Shown here one piece after another: positions 34,816 to 46,112 of a stretch of DNA of 64,000 nucleotides. The notes beneath the pieces were generated by a model that saw only the letters and a program-made list of their open reading frames with translations, ran no database searches and had not been told where the DNA came from. The position numbers and the translations under genes were made by a program. The DNA comes from Procambarus clarkii. Its lineage: Eukaryota > Arthropoda > Malacostraca > Decapoda > Cambaridae. The stretch covers positions 25,143,702 to 25,207,701 of the forward strand of contig NC_091219.1 of NCBI RefSeq assembly GCF_040958095.1, read 5' to 3'. Within the stretch, counting starts at the first letter, position 1. Every line of letters begins with the position of its first letter.

Positions 34816-35093
34816 TCTCCGTGGTGTAGTGGTAAGACACTCGCCTGGCGTTCCGCGAGCGCTATGTCATGGGTTCGTATCCTGGCCGGAGAGGATTTAC
34901 TGGGCGCAATTTCTTAACTGTAGCCTCTGTTCTGTTTGGATGAAAAAACGATTCTTCGCGGCAGGGGATCGTATTCCAGGGACCATAGGATTAAGGACTT
35001 GCCCGAAACGCTACGCGTACTAGTGGCTGTACAAGAATGTAACAACTCTTGTATATATCTCAAAAAAAAAAATATCTAAAAAAAAAAAAAAAT
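34816..35093 (+). mobile_element. tRNA-derived SINE with poly-A tail
   Basis: GTGGTGTAGTGGTAAGACAC (A-box region) and GGGTTCGTATCC (B box) head, a body with TTCCAGGGACCATAGGATTA and CGAAACGCTACGCGTACTAG, and two A-rich runs at the end. Confidence 0.8.
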
Positions 35094-35639
35094 CACTAAT
35101 TCAGGTAACGGCCTCCAGCGCCCTCCGCCATGTTCTTTTACTGTCCATGGAGCCAGCCAGGTCACTCGCCCCTTGATACCAGAACGTCCATTATTTCTGA
35201 TTAATCTTTAAATATTCCCTTTTACCTGTACTCTGTTTGAATGTCATATACAAAAGAAAATTTGTCCAATACAAAAGGTGTACATACAATCTTCATGTAT
35301 TCCATAATAAGCCTTTGATTCCCAGTACTAGTTTCATGGGCGGTGTGATATCAGCGCTCTACGGCCTCCTGACTCCAGGAAACAAACATTTTTCTCAAAA
35401 CTTTTATATAAACACTCTCTCTCTCTAGCCAAATTGCTACATAAACTGTTTACACAAAATATATCTTAATGGAGGATTCGTAACAATCCTCACTTTAAAA
35501 ACTTTGATGTGTTTACACTATATTACAGTATAATATTAATTTTTCTTCTGTTATGACCCAATATTAATATATTTTGCTGATTTCTACCATGTCCTATTTA
35601 CTTACACAATTAATAAACAAAAGTCTTACTTGTGAATAC
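35094..35639. other. Gene-free spacer between two opposed SINEs
   Basis: A short CT run at 35416-35427; nothing else recognised. Confidence 0.5.
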
Positions 35640-35897
35640 TTTTTTTATACAAGAGTTCTTACAATCTTGTAAAGGCACCAGCATGCATAGCGTTTCAGGC
35701 AGGTCCTTAATCTTAATATTCCCTGGAATACGACCCTCCAAAACGTTTAACAATCACATACCCATTCACTGCAGGGTGAACAGAGGCGTTCAGTTAAAGA
35801 GTGGCGCCTAGTCAATCCTCCCCGGCCTGGATACGAACCTAGGCCAAAGCGCTGGCGAAACGCCGGGCGAGTGTATTACCATTGCGCCACGGGACTT
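35640..35897 (-). mobile_element. tRNA-derived SINE, opposite orientation
   Basis: Minus head AATGGTAATACACTCGCCCG and GGTTCGTATCCAGGCC, body with GTCGTATTCCAGGG, same family as 34816-35093. The pair could make an inverted repeat across 0.55 kb. Confidence 0.75.
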
Positions 35898-36105
35898 TGC
35901 AGTTAATACCTTGGCCCATTAACTGCGCAGTTAATATTTGGTCCATAATTTTACATACGAACATGTTTTGTACGCAAACAGGATTATAATGTAATGTGTC
36001 TCCACGGGTCCTGTATTTTTTATGCTACATAAATAGAATAAAACAAAGGCACCGACGCACCCCAAATTTTGCAGGATATATATACCCACATATATATAGG
36101 GGTAC

Positions 36106-36106
<1 letters not shown>

Positions 36107-36200
<94 letters not shown>
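36107..36200. repeat. (TA)n microsatellite at 3' side of LINE
   Basis: About 47 TA units. It abuts the 3' end of the LINE. Confidence 0.96.
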
Positions 36201-36203
<3 letters not shown>

Positions 36204-38030
36204 ATTATGGAAGGGAGTACCACCTCTAGCTGGAAGATTGGGGACCCATAGCCTCGGAGGAAACCACGCATAACGCATTAGAGGGAATGTTTAGATCCCC
36301 TCCAATACAGTTTCTGTGTGCTTTTCTCCTACCACCCCCTTCCTTTTTTATTTTTTGTGCTTTATTATGCATTTGATGGTTACAAGATATACATGGGTTG
36401 ATACAAAAATAATAATGCAAAAAGGTGCTTAAAGGTTATGGATCTCTTGAAAAACACAACAATGGGAAACATTGATGAATGTCACAGACGGGTTCGATCA
36501 TTGTTGCAAGTCAAACACTTCTTCGAATTCCTCTGAAGTTGGACTAGTGCCCAAGACGCAACAGGCATTTCCCCTCTGAATCGCAACACTGAGGCGCTGG
36601 AACAAGAAACTTTTTGCTCTCTGGTCTTTTGTAGCGCTGATCAATTTGTCCCCCAATTCCTTCAGGAACTTCAATGCACATTTTCCCCACGAACCGAGGG
36701 TCTCCGAGCCGATCGGAACAAAGCTGTAGCAGTGTGCTAGACCTCTGTATTTAATAATTTTATGCGATTCCCTGAAAGAAGCAGCACCACCGCTTTCACG
36801 TGTGCTGTAGTGGAGGTAGGTACTGGCCAGTGTGGCAGCGCACGTGTAGTCCCATACCACTTGCTTACCATCCTTCCAAGGTAGCAAGGTGACCCCATCA
36901 GGGCGCTTCTGAGGGTCGTTAGGTCTGGATAAGTGTGGTTCTCTTTGTGCCGGGCAGCGGGCTGTGGCGAGGCTCCTCTTGATGATGTCGTTGACTTCTT
37001 CATGTCTTGCAATTTTACCCTGTGATTTACGACATACCAGACCATGACGACCATATTGGTCTGCCATCGCAGTTCCGCAGATGCACCTATGTTCGGTGAG
37101 GATGGGGGCGGCTAGGCGAAGGGCAACTCCAATGCGGAGAGCGTCATGACTGAGGCGAGTTCCCAGGGCTGCATTGGGCACAGCAAATAAAAAATCCCCG
37201 GCGTGGGGTGCTGTTACCGCTAGGAGGCGGGCTTTGTTTTCAGCATCAGCGTTGTCAATCATTGCTGTGACAGTCTTTTCCATTATGGGGCTATCCCAGT
37301 GGGCCTGCTTGTGGTCTTTTGGGACTTGTGGTCGGGGTTGAGGGTGTGCAATGGTGTCCCATTGTCTGGCTGCTTCGATGAACGTTTGATCATGAGTTCC
37401 CGCTGTCTCTCTCATACGCTCTGGTAGGATCTGCCCTGCCAATTCGTTGGCTGCTGTACATGAGGATAAGAATGCTGGAAGTGCTACCTCAGTTGCCTTT
37501 CGTATGCCTATCCCTCCAAATCTCACTGGCAGTGTTGCTTGGTCCCACTGACTGTCATCTAAATCTAGGTTGAGCGCCTTCCTGAATATTGACCTGAGGA
37601 GCTCATCATATTGATTTAGAAGTGGGTTGCCAAAAGTTGGTGCACACCTTAAGAAGTATGTTAGCCTGGGCAGGGTAAGGCACTTTGTGAGAAGGTAGAG
37701 GGCATCGTGGGAGTCCAAGTCCCCAATTCTCTCTTCCATCCTCTTTAGGTCTCTAAACTTTTCGTCAAGGACTGCAGCAATGGCATTGTGGCCCAGAGGT
37801 GCTCCGAGTAGTGTGCTGTCGGTAGGTTTAACGACTGAGGCTTCTGGTAGAACTGATTTCACTGCTCTAATGATTACTTCACTGGATGCAATAATTTCGC
37901 ACTTGGAGGGGTTAAGAACGAGACCCATGGACTCCCCCCCGTGTCTTCACCAGCTGTAGGTCTTATAGCAGGGAATCTTGTGTGCCTGCCAGAGTGCCAT
38001 CATCCAGGAACCAGATGTTGAGCTCGCTAT
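36201..38030 (-). mobile_element. RLE-type non-LTR retrotransposon (LINE), 5'-truncated
   Basis: Minus-strand 3' part of a LINE ORF plus ~295-bp 3' UTR. It enters inside the reverse transcriptase at the catalytic motif [13 protein letters not shown] (~38015-37980). A TAA (CAA expected) and a frame change at the seven-G run near 37935 separate this from the 476-codon frame 37928-36498. That frame holds the thumb region (DALYLLTKCLTLPRLTYFLR), a zinc-knuckle-like CICGTAMADQYGRHGLVC, then RPDGVTLLPW and VVWDYTC, a PD-D-type restriction-like endonuclease at the C-terminus. This layout is that of R2/R4/NeSL/Hero-type LINEs; exact clade open. TA microsatellite sits at both ends. Confidence 0.85.
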
Positions 38031-38050
38031 ATATATATTATATATATATA

Positions 38051-38118
<68 letters not shown>

Positions 38119-38145
38119 TATATATATACAGTATATATACAGTAT

Positions 38146-38237
<92 letters not shown>
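38031..38237. repeat. (TA)n microsatellite at 5' side of LINE
   Basis: About 200 bp of TA with CAGTATATATA variants in the middle. Confidence 0.96.
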
Positions 38238-38239
<2 letters not shown>

Positions 38240-38335
38240 TTGTAAGTTCTTAAATACTTGTAGTTCTTGCATTCTTGTAAGAACTTTTGTACATTTAAAA
38301 GAGAACTTACCACAAAAATCGTAACTAAATCCCTT

Positions 38336-38460
38336 TGCCGGGGGACAGGAAGCCTGTAAAAAGGTCTATGACAATGCAGTAAACTACTAATGTGATGTAA
38401 AGCCGGGGTTTAGGAGCCAACGCTCGATCCAGTAGACACATATAGGTGAGTACACAAACA
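38336..38460 (+). repeat. Retroposon-like element, unit C copy
   Basis: GACAGGAAGCCTGTAAAAAG and CGCTCGATCCAGTAGACACA; marks the left end of sequence shared with units A and B upstream of gene 5. Confidence 0.5.
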
Positions 38461-38935
38461 CGGTTTCAGGAAAATTCCTCCCGCTTCCCTGTCTTAAAAA
38501 AAAGCTCTCGGATTCTGCTCTATAAGTCAAAACTCTCTCTTACTCTTTACATAACAAAAGTCTGAAGGAATTTTAAGACATTTTTAAACGTCTTAAAATT
38601 CGTAACATTTACAGGACACTGATGGAAAAAACAATGAAACAAATTACAGGCAAACTTAAATATTTTTTACGAAAATTTTTTTTCCAGAGACCAGTGGAGT
38701 CACCTAGAGGTTACTTTACAGTAATATTATTTGATTAGCCCAATCATATGTAAACATTCAAATGAAGAAAATAACAAAATTAATAAAACTGCAGTTTAGA
38801 ATTAAAACGTAAAAATTCATGTATTGTTAATATTGTTTTGTTCATTTTAAATTTAACATGTGATTGGGTTAATAAAATAATATTACGGTAAAAGTAACCT
38901 TATGGACCACCTTGTATCGTATATAGACCGTGAGG
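38461..38935. other. Gene-free stretch upstream of gene 5
   Basis: AT-rich. Weak similarity to the gene 2 and 4 upstream regions around ACATAACAAAAGTCTGAA; an imperfect inverted repeat (GATTAGCCCAATCATATGT and ACATGTGATTGGGTTAAT) spans 38731-38875. Confidence 0.4.
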
Positions 38936-39170
38936 TATACCCATCTAGGTGGTCGTTCATTTGAGTTAACATAAGTCCTAGACAATATTCAGGACTAAAG
39001 TATTCTCGCTGGTTTGGTTAGTAAACTATTGTGTTTAATAGGTTAATAATCCCAGTACAAAATCGTGCCAGTGTTAGTTTAAACGTCTGGCAGCCCCGCA
39101 TCTGGAGCGGGTATAAAAGGTGCGAGATCCACAGCCACAGTCAGTCCCGCCGCCACAGTAGGAATTACAG
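38936..39170 (+). promoter_or_regulatory. Promoter and non-coding exon 1 of Kazal gene 5
   Basis: TATAAAAG 39112-39119, TCAGT with A at 39143, exon 1 39143-39170, donor ACAG|GTAAG. The upstream AGACAATATTCAGGACTAAA and GTTTAAACGTCTGGCAGCCC blocks are kept but more diverged than between genes 2 and 4. Confidence 0.75.
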
Positions 39171-39459
39171 GTAAGAAATCGAAGATTTGTTCATTTACAC
39201 GTAAGAACTTATTTGTGGAAGTTTTAAGTCTACCTTGATAAATGATAGTCCTCAAGCCTAGGATGCCCCGACTGGCATTTTGGGTTCAGCATTAAAGATA
39301 AAACTAACAATTGCCAGCCGTGTATATTAAAATGTTAGTCTACGGTACAGATAATGTTGTTTAGGTAAACAGTGACTGGTCTGGAGCAGTGTAACAAGAC
39401 AACAGCCTTCTTCCCACTTATTACAGTAGCAGCTGCAGTCATAAATGTGACAGCAGTGA

Positions 39460-39522
39460 TGGTGGTTGTGGTAGACACTCCGCCAAACATGGGTAAGGGT
39501 CTCAGGTCGTGGCAGCAACAGC
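39460..39522 (+). repeat. Single 62-bp minisatellite unit in gene 5
   Basis: One unit (GGTGGTTGTGGTAGACACTC, CAAACATGGGTAAGGGTCTC) at the position of the arrays in the other genes. Confidence 0.85.
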
Positions 39523-39602
39523 GGGGGTCAACAATGACCACAATGTCTTACTTTTCTCTCCCAAGGTTGTGTTCTGCCACCTTGTGAAGACTTGTGACAA
39601 CG

Positions 39603-41881
39603 ATGGGTTCCCTAACCTTCACCTCCGCCCTCCTCCTGCTGCTGGTGGCTTGTGGCCCTCTAGTGTCTGCTAAACGTAAGTTTATCTGGAGATTGTGGTT
39701 ACACTAATACATACACTCGTGTGCCTGCAGCTTCTTTGTTATAGATTCTTTGCGTCGTCTAGTGTACTGTCGGGCTAGTTTTCATTAGCAAATAAATATT
39801 GGTTTTGGAACTGCTTTGTTAATTTTGTTCATCATTCTTTCCCTTTATCACTGTACCCGTCTTGGCTAAATACTATCTTCAATAAACTTCATATACCAAA
39901 CTAACATTTCATCATATTTTGGTCGAATCTTTGAGGGAGTGAGGGAGGGGAATTTTTAGGGGAAAGCGCAAAACCATTATATACATACAGGATGGAATCT
40001 GGTTATTTGTTGAGGTTATCAAGAAGAATGGACGTCAACCTTGACATAATCACCTACTATAATCCCCTAACGACCACCTTGTGAAGGTTTAAGTAGCCCC
40101 AGAATTCTAGCCAATTGCGAACGGACAAAATGGTAATTTTCTCTTTATTTAATATTGTTAAATCTGCAACTACAAAAGTCACTGTAATACAACAGACTTC
40201 ACTTTCCAGGGCCAAGAATTAGTCAATGCTCGGACATCTGTACAGATGACTACATCCCGGTGTGTGGTACGGACGGGAAGACTTACAGCAACGCCTGTCG
40301 ACTGAAAATCGTTGCATGCAAGAATCCTGACCTCAAGCTCTCAGTCGCTTATAAAGAAGAATGTCGTGAGTTTTCACAGTCGTCAAATTGTATTCATTAA
40401 TTTTTCATGTTATTTATTTATCTTCTTGTGTGTGTATGTACTGCACTATTTTCAGTTATAAATTTGTCTAGAGAAAATCAATTGGAGCAACGAATGTTAT
40501 GTTCGCTTGACTCGAACCAGCAAGATACTCCCAGCCGCGCACCTTGCCCCTGTACCACGACATAGCCGAATAAATCGACATGCCACGACTAAATCATGAA
40601 ATTGCGTGCGTTAACGGGAGTAATTTCAAACTCTATAGAGATCACTTGCCCACTTTCATTTCAGACTTCATGAAAATCGCTCGGTGGTGGTCAGTTGTTA
40701 TGCTATATTTCTTAATGCATTTAACTGAGGCCTACCCCGACCAGATTTGTCCGTCCCATACTTCAGTCCATTTCCCTGTAAATTTCCATGAGGCTACCAC
40801 CAAGCCTATGACCTCCAACTTTGGACAGACTGACTGACTCACAGAAACAGACAAATAATTATACATGTTTAAACCTGCAACGACTACTAGTAGGATCATT
40901 ACATATCATTGACACTGTACTAGAAGCGACTTCACTTGCCAGGCTCAGTAACTGACTGCAGGGACGCCTGCCCATTTAACTACAAACCTGTGTGTGGCAC
41001 GGACGGGAAGACTTACAGTAACGCCTGTGCCCTGGGATTCGAAGCCTGCAAGAACCATCGCCTGGATCTTGAATTTGATTATGACGGAGAATGTCGTAAG
41101 TTCTCAACCTCGTCAGCTTGTGTCCATTTGTTCTATTAGTGTATCTATTTTTATTAGTTTTTTTTTTTAAATTTTCATGTATATATTTATGCTGGTGAAT
41201 TTTTCCTTCATTCCCCGAGAAGAAACGTACCTTGGGTCTGGACTGTTAAAACAAAGGTATACATTCTGGTTGGTCGGTATGCACTTGTGTTTGTCTTAAT
41301 AACTCTCCAGATGTTGATAAACTGCAGTTCAGTTTTGGTGTCAGTTCTAATGGAGATACGTTCAGGTGAACACATACAAACAAGAGTGACAAAGTTAATC
41401 CCAGGAATTAGAAACCTCCTTGATGAAGAGATTAAGGTGGTTTGGGTATGTTGCCTAGAGAGACTAAGATTAGGGGTGACAAGTGAAATATATATATATA
41501 TGGATGAAAGTGTATAACAAAATATAGAAAATGTTAAATATATAACACAAAACAGTGTATATAAATGTAATAGTATTATTAAGGCAAGACGTTGGTAAAC
41601 ACTGATGTGTAACATAATGGACCAGCCCAAATCGCTGAAGTGTTTAAAGTGCAGGTTAAACATAAATGGACGAATTTCGAATTATATAAATAGGGACTGC
41701 TTCCTATGGGCTAATATTCCTGCTACAGTTTTTTTTTATGGCAAGAATATATGTTCAAAGTAATGGTTTTATGTTAGGTTATTCCAAAATCTAAGAACTT
41801 TGATATCAACAAAAAATACTCACATGGAATTAAACTATTGCCTTTGAACTTTCAGGTTTGATTCAGGCCAGCAACTGGTGA
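39603..41881 (+). CDS. Kazal gene 5: secreted two-domain inhibitor with extended C-terminus
   Basis: Predicted 135 aa. Exons: 39603-39675 (MGSLTFTSALLLLLVACGPL then VSAK), 40210-40365 (domain 1, 156 nt), 40943-41095 (domain 2, 153 nt), 41856-41881; exon 2 starts at 39566. Domain 1: CSDIC, loop TDDYIPV, CGTDGKTYSNAC, LKIVAC, KEEC; predicted P1 Asp, unusual. Domain 2: CRDAC, loop PFNYKPV, CGTDGKTYSNAC, LGFEAC, DGEC; predicted P1 Phe. The terminal exon begins GTTTG where genes 2 and 4 have GTTAG, so translation runs on for LIQASNW before TGA. Domain order matches gene 2; no minus-strand partner gene was found. Confidence 0.92.
40500..40575 (-). mobile_element. tRNA-like SINE head in gene 5 intron
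   Basis: On minus: ATGTCGTGGTACAGGGGCAA and GCTGGTTCGAGTCAAGCG (B-box region). Same head type as 24711-24806. No tail recognised. Confidence 0.5.
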
Positions 41882-42065
41882 AGACTTCGTGAGATCGTCC
41901 TGCCATTTCCGGCAGTGATCGGAGAAGACTTATAGATTTACCACCACTGTGAAAGCTTTGGTCTCGTCACCTCAGTAGCCATCCACCTCACCTCGGCGCT
42001 GGCACGCTGTGTACCACATTGTAAACCACGTTGTAAACTGTACTACTAATCTGAGTCTCATTAAA

Positions 42066-42100
42066 TATGTTAATAAAACTGGAATATTGAGCATTTTTTA
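42066..42100 (+). terminator. Poly(A) signal of Kazal gene 5
   Basis: AATAAA at 42072-42077 in TTAATAAAACTGGAATATTG. Confidence 0.85.
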
Positions 42101-42490
42101 ACTGCGTCCGGAGTTTACATTTGTTTTGTTCTCGCGTTCACTGCGTTTATCATTATTTTTCAGTTTCGGCCCATTATTTAATTTGCTACTTTGTCATGTA
42201 CAATTAAACAAAAATCTCACTTATGAACACTATTAATACTTGTCCTTAATTTTAGATTACGAAAATGTTTTGTGCACCAACAATATTATAATGTCGTGTC
42301 TCCATTGTCCTTTAATGGACACATTCATAATCACGACTACTCAGTGTAGTTAACACGCACTAACATGTACTCTAGAAGCATGCTAGTGACAAGACATGAT
42401 ATATACTAATTTTTTTTAATTTAATTGTTCATCAGCCTGATGGAAGCACAATTGAAAAACATAATAGTTAATAACTGGGCATCCACCTTG
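42101..42490. other. 3' flank of gene 5
   Basis: AT-rich with no repeat or gene recognised; homology to units A and B ends near 42100. Confidence 0.5.
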
Positions 42491-43370
42491 CAAGTTGAAC
42501 TGGTAGTAGGTAGCACTCAATGAAGTAGACAGCTTAATTATTTCTGGTTCCCTTTCCTCACTACTAGCATTAAATAGTTTACAATCAAATAATAATGTGC
42601 TTGTATCTGAATCCAGACAGATGTATACGCATACTTAATAAGCGGGTAAACATCAAAATATTGTGGATTCCTTCTCACATTGGCCTGCAGGAACATAATC
42701 AAGTTGACGCCCTTGCTAAGATTGCAGTAAATAAAGACAGTGTTGATCGGAATCTTGAGTTATCAAATAGGTTCATTAAAAGTGTCATTAGATGAGAACT
42801 GTTGGATGAATTTGAAGAAAATAGAACGGTGCAAACTGGAAAACGCATTTATTATTATTAACATCTTTATTGACAAAATTAATTAAAATTTTGACTAATC
42901 TGAGGATTTCGATTGTCTTATTAAAGTGAGGATAATGGTTGTATTCACTGTCACGCAGGACAGAGGGTCATACACAAGACAATAAGTCTAAACTGTAGGC
43001 AGAAGCACATATATATCATGGTTACAATCAAGGTCCATTGTTCATGACAATGAAATGTGTCACGTAAAACATGTGTATGGAGGACAAGTAACAACATCAG
43101 CAGACTGTGGTGTTCCGTGTTGCTATGGAAGTCTTAGTTGTAGGGTTGCTATAAAGCCATTGCTTGGTTAATGACTTTAACACTTATAATGATACATGAC
43201 TAGCAGCCAAACGTAGCGGGCGACCTGCACCCTCTCTTGTTTTTTTTACAAACAGACGTTGTCACAGCTCGAATAAGACTTTGCTACAAGTGTGTCTGGC
43301 AGTTCGGCTTGTATAGGGATCTTAATGAAGTTAAGCGTAGTTTTAACAAAAGACAAGGACACTACAATAT
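42491..43370 (+). mobile_element. LINE fragment with RNase H remnant, split by another insertion
   Basis: NIKILWIPSHIGLQEHNQVD and ALAKIAV (42646-42730) match the C-terminal RNase H of I/Jockey-type LINEs (W-x-P-S-H-x-G...D-x-L-A-K). An earlier part in another frame (SLQSNNNVLVSESRQMYTH, ~42570-42630) implies a frameshift. Coding similarity resumes at 43255 with VVTARIRLCYKCVWQF, after an unrelated ~390-bp block (~42855-43240). An old, dead copy. Confidence 0.65.
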
Positions 43371-43371
43371 T

Positions 43372-43495
43372 ACATCTTGGATTTATTTATTTATATATAT
43401 ACAAGAAGGTACATTGGATAGTACAGTATTTACATTCTTGTAAAGCCACTAGTACGCGCAGCGTTTCGGGCAGGTCCTTAATCTAGCAGATAATT
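43372..43495 (-). mobile_element. SINE 3' part
   Basis: Minus-strand CCTGCCCGAAACGCTGCGCG and ACTAGTGGCTTTACAAGAAT continue the body of the SINE at 34816. Another copy is at 46911-47020; both keep TATACAAGAAGGTACATTGG. Confidence 0.6.
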
Positions 43496-43724
43496 TTAAG
43501 TAGGTAATTTCAATCATCGTAATTGTAAAAAAAGGATTGTAAAAATACTGAGCCATTTGGAGATAAATCTAAACTCACGCTGTATGAAATGTCAATGTTT
43601 TTTACTTAGGATAAATTACCTGAAATTCTTGCACAATGATTAATTGTAACTACATGGCTAAGGAAATTGAACAATTTCTGTAACTGGCTGACATTATAAG
43701 GTTAGCAGGAGATATAGTGACACA

Positions 43725-43810
43725 TTAGCACTCGCTGGCCGAGTATCCAGCACTATACTGCCGGGGGCATGTAAAGTCTAGCTGTCCGGGTTCGAATCCT
43801 TCAGGGGGGG
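43725..43810 (+). mobile_element. tRNA-like fragment
   Basis: GCTGGCCGAGTATCCAGCAC (A-box-like) and GTCCGGGTTCGAATCCTTCA (B box). Too irregular for a working tRNA; likely a SINE head. A poly-G run follows. Confidence 0.45.
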
Positions 43811-43857
43811 GGGGGAGGGGGTTAAGATAATGAGTTTTCGTATATATATATTTTTTT

Positions 43858-44070
43858 CTAATGGATGAGCGTCAACTGAACGAGCGTCTAATGAATGAAC
43901 GTCTATTGAACAAGCGTCACTGAATGAGAATTTACTAAACAAACGTTTAACAACGCACATTCAATGAGCAAACTTCTAATGAACGAACGTCTAACGAACA
44001 ACCATCTAATGATTGAGCATATAATGAACAAGCATCTAATGACCGAGTATGTATGAAATAAGCATAGCTA
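43858..44070. repeat. Degenerate ~16-bp minisatellite
   Basis: Diverged units around CTAATGAACGAGCGT repeated about 12 times; old by its divergence. Confidence 0.7.
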
Positions 44071-44670
44071 CCCTCCCCCTCCCTCACTCCATCAATCCTT
44101 TCTCCCCTCCCTCCCTCCATCCCACCCTACCTCCCTCCATCCCACCCTACCTCCCTCGCTCTCTCCCTCCCACTCGACTCCCCCAAATATTAGAATCCAC
44201 CAATAAAAACTATTAACACCAGCACCTCACATATTTACTCCAAATGGAACTATTATTTGGCAGAGTTTAAAAGCAGAATGGATTAGGTTATAAGCCGATA
44301 TTAGGTTATATGTAACATATGCTGGTTAAGAACATACTAACCAACCGGCTTGGAAGGAAATGTAGATGTTTATCTCTCAGAATGTTTGATAATATGTTTA
44401 TTGTTTGTCATGTGTGTATATGTATGTATTAACACGATGTACTGAACGGGGTGAGAATAGCTTGAGCTGCCTCATCCCTTTGTGTGTATTTTACATCAAT
44501 AAACTTATTTTAGTTTCAACCGGCTTTGTTGCTTCAGTAACCTCATCATTCGTGGAACTGGTTCCCGGAGAAATTGTGCGTCAATTGACTCTAGGAAAAA
44601 ATTTAAAACAAAAATAATAGTTCAATGTGAACTATATTCGAATAGTTAACAATAACATTCTATATTCGAA
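44071..44670. other. Gene-free stretch
   Basis: CT-rich tract at 44072-44180 (CCCTCCCTCC words); no gene recognised. Confidence 0.5.
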
Positions 44671-44718
44671 TGCACAATAACATTTATGTTATTGTGCAGA
44701 CGGGAGACATCTCCCGTC
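44671..44718. repeat. Two perfect hairpins back to back
   Basis: TGCACAATAAC-ATTTAT-GTTATTGTGCA (44671-44698), then GACGGGAGA-CA-TCTCCCGTC (44699-44718), with no gap between. Confidence 0.9.
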
Positions 44719-44736
44719 ACGTAGGGTGCAGTCGTA

Positions 44737-44856
44737 CCTCCACAGATCTGCAGTATCATCTATTGATACTGGCAATGGCTCAAAAGGGCCACCATTTACG
44801 GGCTATTCATGCCCGTACCACCTTTTGGGTGACTTAATCTTCATCAATCAATCAAT
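44737..44856 (+). mobile_element. Short retroposon with CCACC/GGTGG hairpin tail
   Basis: ATCTATTGATACTGGCAATG leads to CGGGCTATTCATGCCCG (hairpin) and CTTAATCTTCATCAATCAATC. Related tail at 4376-4428. Confidence 0.55.
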
Positions 44857-45254
44857 CTGTTATTGTGACATTTGCAATAAAATACCGTGCCACAAGTACC
44901 GAGTACTGAGCGTATCTCTACAGTGACCACCTTGTCTGGTTACACAGTGGACGGACAGTGGGGCCGCAAGGCACAAACCACTGCAAACACCGTTACAGTG
45001 ACTCAGCAGCACTGCATAATTAACCAGTGAACACAATTTCCAAGTGAGGCGTTGGTTCAACGATGAATTTATGCACCTATTAATTAAACCCCTAACATAT
45101 TCTTATGTATATTTTATAAATAAAATTAATTGTTATTATATATTTCCAGCTATATGGCAATTTCTACTAATATAGATTTTCAATGCAAGCTTTTACAGGG
45201 CTTATTCCTTCATTTGACAGCCCTACGTTAGCCTGTTCAAATACGGTTATTGAC

Positions 45255-45374
45255 CAGACCACACACTAGAAGGTGAAGGGACGACGACGTTTCGGTCCGT
45301 CTTGGACCATTCTCAAGTCGATTCATTCACAATCGACTTGAGAATGGTCCAGGACGGACCGAAACGTCGTCGTC
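45255..45374 (+). mobile_element. Penelope-tail foldback
   Basis: Inverted pair AAGGGACGACGACGTTTCGG ... CGAAACGTCGTCGTCC around a short loop (GATTCATTCACAATC). No clear target duplication. Confidence 0.75.
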
Positions 45375-45838
45375 CATTGACATTGCTACCCTCCAGCCTA
45401 GCCTCAGGAGGGCTGACCGTTATGTCGGACGTGACCCAGATATGCCTTATCGAGCACAGAGGTCAGCTGCCTCCCCGGTGTGCGATCAAAACATGCACTT
45501 GGCTCGATTTCTAATTGAAACCCGTGTTGTTAGGTTAAGACTGGATTATATACATTATATGCAGGTTTTTGATTCGTTGGCGAACCGTTTTATGTTCGAA
45601 GTGATTTGCATCTCTGTACTGTGGTTTGAAATACAACACACAAAAATTGCCACTCCATGACTGCCCATTCCCGGATGCTGGAATGTGAGAAAACAAGGGA
45701 GCGCACGCACGCTCCCATGGGTGCGTGCGTGTGTGAGAGAATAGTTCTGCTGACAGTTAAATCTACATCAGTAGGTAGAGAAGCGCCCAAAGGCACTTGT
45801 AGCGGAGCCTAAGCCTAGCAGTGGAAACATCTAGAAGT
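45375..45838. other. Gene-free stretch
   Basis: Open frames of up to 72 codons without domain similarity; a short CGCACGCACG...GTGCGTGCGTG inverted repeat at 45692-45731. Confidence 0.45.
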
Positions 45839-45911
45839 CTGCTAACCTTATTGGATGATCAATAAGGTTAGCAGTCAATAAGGATACACTCGAAAATTAT
45901 TTCGAGTGTAT
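45839..45911. repeat. Second pair of adjacent perfect hairpins
   Basis: CTGCTAACCTTATTG-GATGAT-complement (45839-45874, 15-bp arms) and ATACACTCGAA-AATTAT-TTCGAGTGTAT (45884-45911, 11-bp arms). The 9 bp between them repeat TCAATAAGG from the first arm. Confidence 0.9.
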
Positions 45912-46112
45912 GATAGATGGGTGTAACTGGTGTGAATTTTACTTTACCTCAAATCAACTAGGTTTTGTTGATGTTCCTGGAATTTATTGTCCTCAGGCTG
46001 CTCAAAGACAATCCAAGACAGCAATCAATTGCCTCTTCACGGGCAAATGAAGATTAGCTCATTAGATTCTGATTAGCTCATTAGTTCTATCCTGCGTTCG
46101 GAGCAAGACTTG

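Noticed and set aside
43725-43810. A functional tRNA gene
   Set aside because: B box is good but the arms cannot form a regular cloverleaf by eye; treated as a SINE-head fragment.
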